From Flavobacteriia bacterium (GTDB taxonomy: Bacteria; Bacteroidota; Bacteroidia; Flavobacteriales; Flavobacteriaceae): a DNA stretch of 64,000 nt. A program made the translations under genes and the position numbers. The notes below the pieces were generated by a model, which had not been told where the DNA came from, made no database searches, and saw nothing but the letters and a program-made list of their open reading frames with translations. This document shows positions 61,312 through 64,000 of this stretch, piece by piece. Location of the stretch: NCBI GenBank assembly GCA_004293165.1, contig RDYL01000005.1, positions 1 through 64,000 of the forward strand. Direction: 5' to 3'. Position 1 is the stretch's first letter; every line of letters starts with the position of its first letter.

Positions 61312-61319
61312 TATATTTG
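61312..61319 (+). promoter_or_regulatory. -7 box of rpsO (TATATTTG)
   Basis: TATATTTG fits TAnnTTTG and lies 56 bases before the rpsO ATG. The long leader could host autoregulation by S15, but no clear structure was resolved by eye. Confidence 0.6.
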
Positions 61320-61375
61320 CATCCGAATTGCAACCATACAATTCATACATAAAAATCATTTAAAATAATATTGGC

Positions 61376-61645
61376 ATGTACTTGACAAAAGAAACTAAAG
61401 CTGAAATCTTCGCAAAACACGGAGGAAAAGCTGAAAACACTGGATCTGCTGAAGGGCAAATCGCATTATTCACATTTAGAATTTCTCACTTAACAGAGCA
61501 TTTGAAAAAAAATCGTCATGATTTTAACACTGAGCGTTCATTAGTGCTTTTAGTAGGAAAAAGAAGAAGTCTTCTTGACTATTTAAAGAAAAAAGATATC
61601 AACAGATATCGTGAGATTATTAAAGAATTAGGAATTAGAAAATAA
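61376..61645 (+). CDS. rpsO: 30S ribosomal protein S15
   Basis: An 89-aa small-subunit protein that binds the central domain of 16S rRNA. The four-helix pattern is complete (TGSAEGQIALFTFRISHLTEHLKKNRHDFNTERSLVLLVGKRRSLLDYLKKKD). rpsO followed by pnp is a widely conserved order, here with a terminator between the two genes. Confidence 0.98.
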   Translation: MYLTKETKAEIFAKHGGKAENTGSAEGQIALFTFRISHLTEHLKKNRHDFNTERSLVLLVGKRRSLLDYLKKKDINRYREIIKELGIRK

Positions 61646-61651
61646 TCAACT

Positions 61652-61675
61652 AAAGGGGCTTTGTGCCCCTTTTTG
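61652..61675 (+). terminator. Terminator of rpsO
   Basis: AAAGGGGC pairs with GCCCCTTT around TTTGT, followed by T residues. Partial read-through into pnp is possible, as in other bacteria. Confidence 0.85.
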
Positions 61676-61781
61676 TTTTGTATATATTAACAGAAAAAGT
61701 TTGGTTTTTCATTGGGTTACAAACAACTACACACAACAACAACACAACTGACCCTTTGTTTAATTTAGAATTAAAAAAATT

Positions 61782-63941
61782 ATGATTCCAAAAGTATTCC
61801 AAGAAGTTATCGATTTAGGTGACGGAAGAAGCATCACGATCGAAACTGGAAAATTAGCCAAACAAGCAGATGGATCTGTTGTTGTTCGTATGGGCGATGC
61901 CATGTTATTAGCAACAGCAGTTTCTGCAAGAACATCAAATCCTGGTGTTGATTTTTTACCTTTAACAGTAGATTATCGTGAAAAATTTGCGGCAGCAGGG
62001 CGTTTTCCTGGAGGTTTCTTCAAAAGAGAAGCTCGCCCAAGTGACAGCGAAGTATTAACAATGAGATTAGTTGACCGTGTATTGCGTCCACTTTTCCCAG
62101 ATGATTATCATGCTGAAACGCAAGTAATGATTCAATTAATGTCGCACGACGAAAACGTTATGCCAGATGCATTAGCTGGATTAGCAGCTTCAGCAGCATT
62201 AGCAGTTTCAGACATTCCTTTTTATAACTTAATTTCTGAAGTTCGTGTAGCACGTATCGACGGAAAATTTGTCATCAATCCAAGTAGAGAAGAATTAGCA
62301 CAATCAGACATTGATATGATGATTGGAGCTTCATTAGATTCTGTTGCGATGGTTGAAGGAGAAATGAAAGAAATTTCGGAAGCAGAAATGGTAGAAGCTA
62401 TCAAATTTGCTCACGAAGCTATCAAAGTTCAAATTCAAGCACAATTACGTTTACAAGCTGCTTTTGGTAAAAAAGAAATTCGTACGTATGAAGGTGAGAA
62501 AGAAAACGAAGAAATTTACAAAAAAGTAAAAGCTGCGGCTTACGATAAAATTTATGCAATTGCAAAAGTTGGTTCGGCTAAACACGAAAGAAGTGCTGCA
62601 TTTGCTGAAGTAAAAGAAGAAGTAAAAGCTTTATTTACAGAAGAAGAATTAGCTGCTGACGGAGATTTAGTTTCAAAATATTTCTACAAAACAAACAAAG
62701 AAGCTGTTCGTAATGTAGTGTTAGAATTAGGTATTCGTTTAGATGGAAGAAAAACAACTGAAATCAGACCAATTTGGTGTGAAACAGATTATTTACCTTC
62801 TGTTCATGGTTCGTCTTTATTTACACGTGGAGAAACACAAGCTTTAGCTACAGTAACTTTAGGAACTTCAAGAGAAGCTAACCAAATTGACTCTCCATCT
62901 GAACAAGGTGAAGAAAGATTCTATTTACATTATAACTTCCCTCCTTTTTCAACTGGTGAAGCAAAACCTTTAAGAGGAACTTCAAGAAGAGAAGTAGGCC
63001 ACGGGAACTTAGCACAACGTGCTTTAAAAAATATGATTCCTGCAGATTGTCCTTATACCATCCGTGTAGTTTCTGAAGTATTAGAATCGAATGGTTCTTC
63101 TTCAATGGCAACGGTTTGTGCTGGAACAATGGCGTTAATGGATGCTGGAGTTCAAATGGTAAAACCAGTTTCTGGTATTGCGATGGGATTAATTACTGAC
63201 GGTGAAAAATTTGCTGTATTGTCTGATATTTTAGGAGATGAAGATCACTTAGGAGATATGGACTTTAAAGTAACTGGAACTGCTGACGGAATTACAGCAT
63301 GTCAAATGGACATCAAAATTGATGGTTTACGTTATGACATCATGGAACAAGCTTTAGGTCAAGCGCGCGATGGTCGTATGCATATTTTAGGAAAAATCAC
63401 TGAAACTATTGCAACACCAAGAGCTGAAGTAAAACCAAAAGCACCAAAAATTATTACAAGAACCATTCCTGGAGCATTCATTGGTGCTTTAATTGGTCCT
63501 GGTGGAAAAGTAATTCAAGAATTACAAAAAGCTACTGGAACTACTATCGTAATTAATGAAGTAGATGAACAAGGTGTAGTTGAAATTTTAGGAACTAATC
63601 CAGACGGTATTGCTGCTGTATTAGCTAAAATTGACTCTATCATCTTCAAACCAGCAATGGGAGAAGCTTACGAAGTGAAAGTAATTAAAATGTTAGATTT
63701 CGGAGCTGTAGTAGAATATACACAAGCACCAGGAAACGAAGTTTTATTACACGTTTCTGAATTGGCTTGGGAAAGAACCGAAAACGTTACTGATGTAGTA
63801 AATATGGGTGATGTGTTTATGGTAAAATACTTAGGTGTTGACCCTAAAACACGTAAAGAAAAAGTGTCAAGAAAAGCACTTTTGCCAAGACCTCCAAGAG
63901 AAGAAAGACCTATTGAAAAAAAGGATACACCACAAGGTTAA
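61782..63941 (+). CDS. pnp: Polyribonucleotide nucleotidyltransferase (PNPase)
   Basis: A 719-aa phosphorolytic 3'-5' exoribonuclease. The two RNase PH-like domains are at about 10-215 and 300-530 ([56 protein letters not shown]). A KH domain has [14 protein letters not shown] (about 567-580), and an S1 domain follows at about 625-695 (LDFGAVVEY). Length is typical. It is encoded after rpsO. Confidence 0.98.
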   Translation: MIPKVFQEVIDLGDGRSITIETGKLAKQADGSVVVRMGDAMLLATAVSARTSNPGVDFLPLTVDYREKFAAAGRFPGGFFKREARPSDSEVLTMRLVDRVLRPLFPDDYHAETQVMIQLMSHDENVMPDALAGLAASAALAVSDIPFYNLISEVRVARIDGKFVINPSREELAQSDIDMMIGASLDSVAMVEGEMKEISEAEMVEAIKFAHEAIKVQIQAQLRLQAAFGKKEIRTYEGEKENEEIYKKVKAAAYDKIYAIAKVGSAKHERSAAFAEVKEEVKALFTEEELAADGDLVSKYFYKTNKEAVRNVVLELGIRLDGRKTTEIRPIWCETDYLPSVHGSSLFTRGETQALATVTLGTSREANQIDSPSEQGEERFYLHYNFPPFSTGEAKPLRGTSRREVGHGNLAQRALKNMIPADCPYTIRVVSEVLESNGSSSMATVCAGTMALMDAGVQMVKPVSGIAMGLITDGEKFAVLSDILGDEDHLGDMDFKVTGTADGITACQMDIKIDGLRYDIMEQALGQARDGRMHILGKITETIATPRAEVKPKAPKIITRTIPGAFIGALIGPGGKVIQELQKATGTTIVINEVDEQGVVEILGTNPDGIAAVLAKIDSIIFKPAMGEAYEVKVIKMLDFGAVVEYTQAPGNEVLLHVSELAWERTENVTDVVNMGDVFMVKYLGVDPKTRKEKVSRKALLPRPPREERPIEKKDTPQG

Positions 63942-63964
63942 TACTTTAAATTATTAGTTCATAT

Positions 63965-63998
63965 AATAGCCCAATTCACTATCATGAATTGGGCTATT
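63965..63998 (+). terminator. Terminator of pnp (cut by the window end)
   Basis: AATAGCCCAATTCA pairs perfectly with TGAATTGGGCTATT around CTATCA. The expected T-run falls outside the window. Confidence 0.75.
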
Positions 63999-64000
63999 TA

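Overview
The window is AT-rich DNA from a member of the Bacteroidota, most likely Flavobacterium or a close relative in the Flavobacteriaceae. The evidence is the gldKLMN type IX secretion/gliding operon, exosortase F, a SusC/TonB-type barrel with an N-terminal carboxypeptidase-like domain, the HYC_CC_PP family, a lack of Shine-Dalgarno sites, and repeated TAnnTTTG -7 promoter boxes at gene starts. No plasmid, phage or CRISPR signature was seen; this is chromosome with one accessory patch.

Layout. 1-6.5 kb: the tail of an upstream gene, a long aromatic amino acid hydroxylase, a rhodanese, then a leftward run (DUF4230, GNAT-like, DUF1761, GH53 lipoprotein, J-KTSC protein). 6.5-14.4 kb: a very AT-rich accessory region with a VWA protein, an ECF sigma factor, a large envelope protein, a MORN/trypsin-like secreted protease, two unknown genes, an insertion-sequence remnant, a decayed second copy of the protease C-terminus and a frameshifted fragment. 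It ends at two tandem initiator tRNA-Met genes. 14.7-18.1 kb: the GTPases era and der, with a displaced era start and a MITE-like repeat. 18.2-24.3 kb: an outer-membrane barrel protein, a TPM/TPM/LemA cluster, a MerR regulator and an M23 peptidase. 24.5-31.5 kb: alaS, a nonsense-mutated GxxExxY gene framed by REP-like repeats, a RidA-like protein, a GSCFA protein, an ABC-F ATPase and DUF983. 31.5-41.1 kb (minus strand): FAD oxidoreductase, gldN, gldM, gldL, gldK, an arginase-fold protein with degenerate metal ligands, and topA. 41.3-48.0 kb: miaB, a sigma-54 activator, lptE, a TPR-like protein, secG, groS, groL. 48.0-54.8 kb (minus): DUF2490, a SulP transporter, dabB and dabA, together a probable inorganic-carbon uptake module. 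54.9-58.4 kb (minus): a metal-handling group (small unknown protein, heavy-metal-associated protein, TonB-dependent receptor, HYC_CC_PP protein). 58.4-64 kb: exosortase F and its partner, a GAF/fRMsr-like protein, a CPA2 antiporter, rpsO and pnp.

Points most worth a second look: (1) the 5' end of era occurs twice, a truncated copy at the normal distance from the promoter and the working copy 103 bp further on, separated by a perfect palindrome, with synonymous divergence that argues against a fresh duplication; (2) the accessory cluster beside the tandem initiator tRNAs, with an in-frame deletion between 11-bp direct repeats in the protease relic; (3) the dabA-dabB-SulP-DUF2490 cluster; (4) the arginase-fold pseudoenzyme next to gldK. 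No clear-cut new multi-gene defence or secretion system can be claimed from sequence alone. The sigma factor/VWA/envelope protein/protease cluster is the best candidate for an undescribed functional unit.
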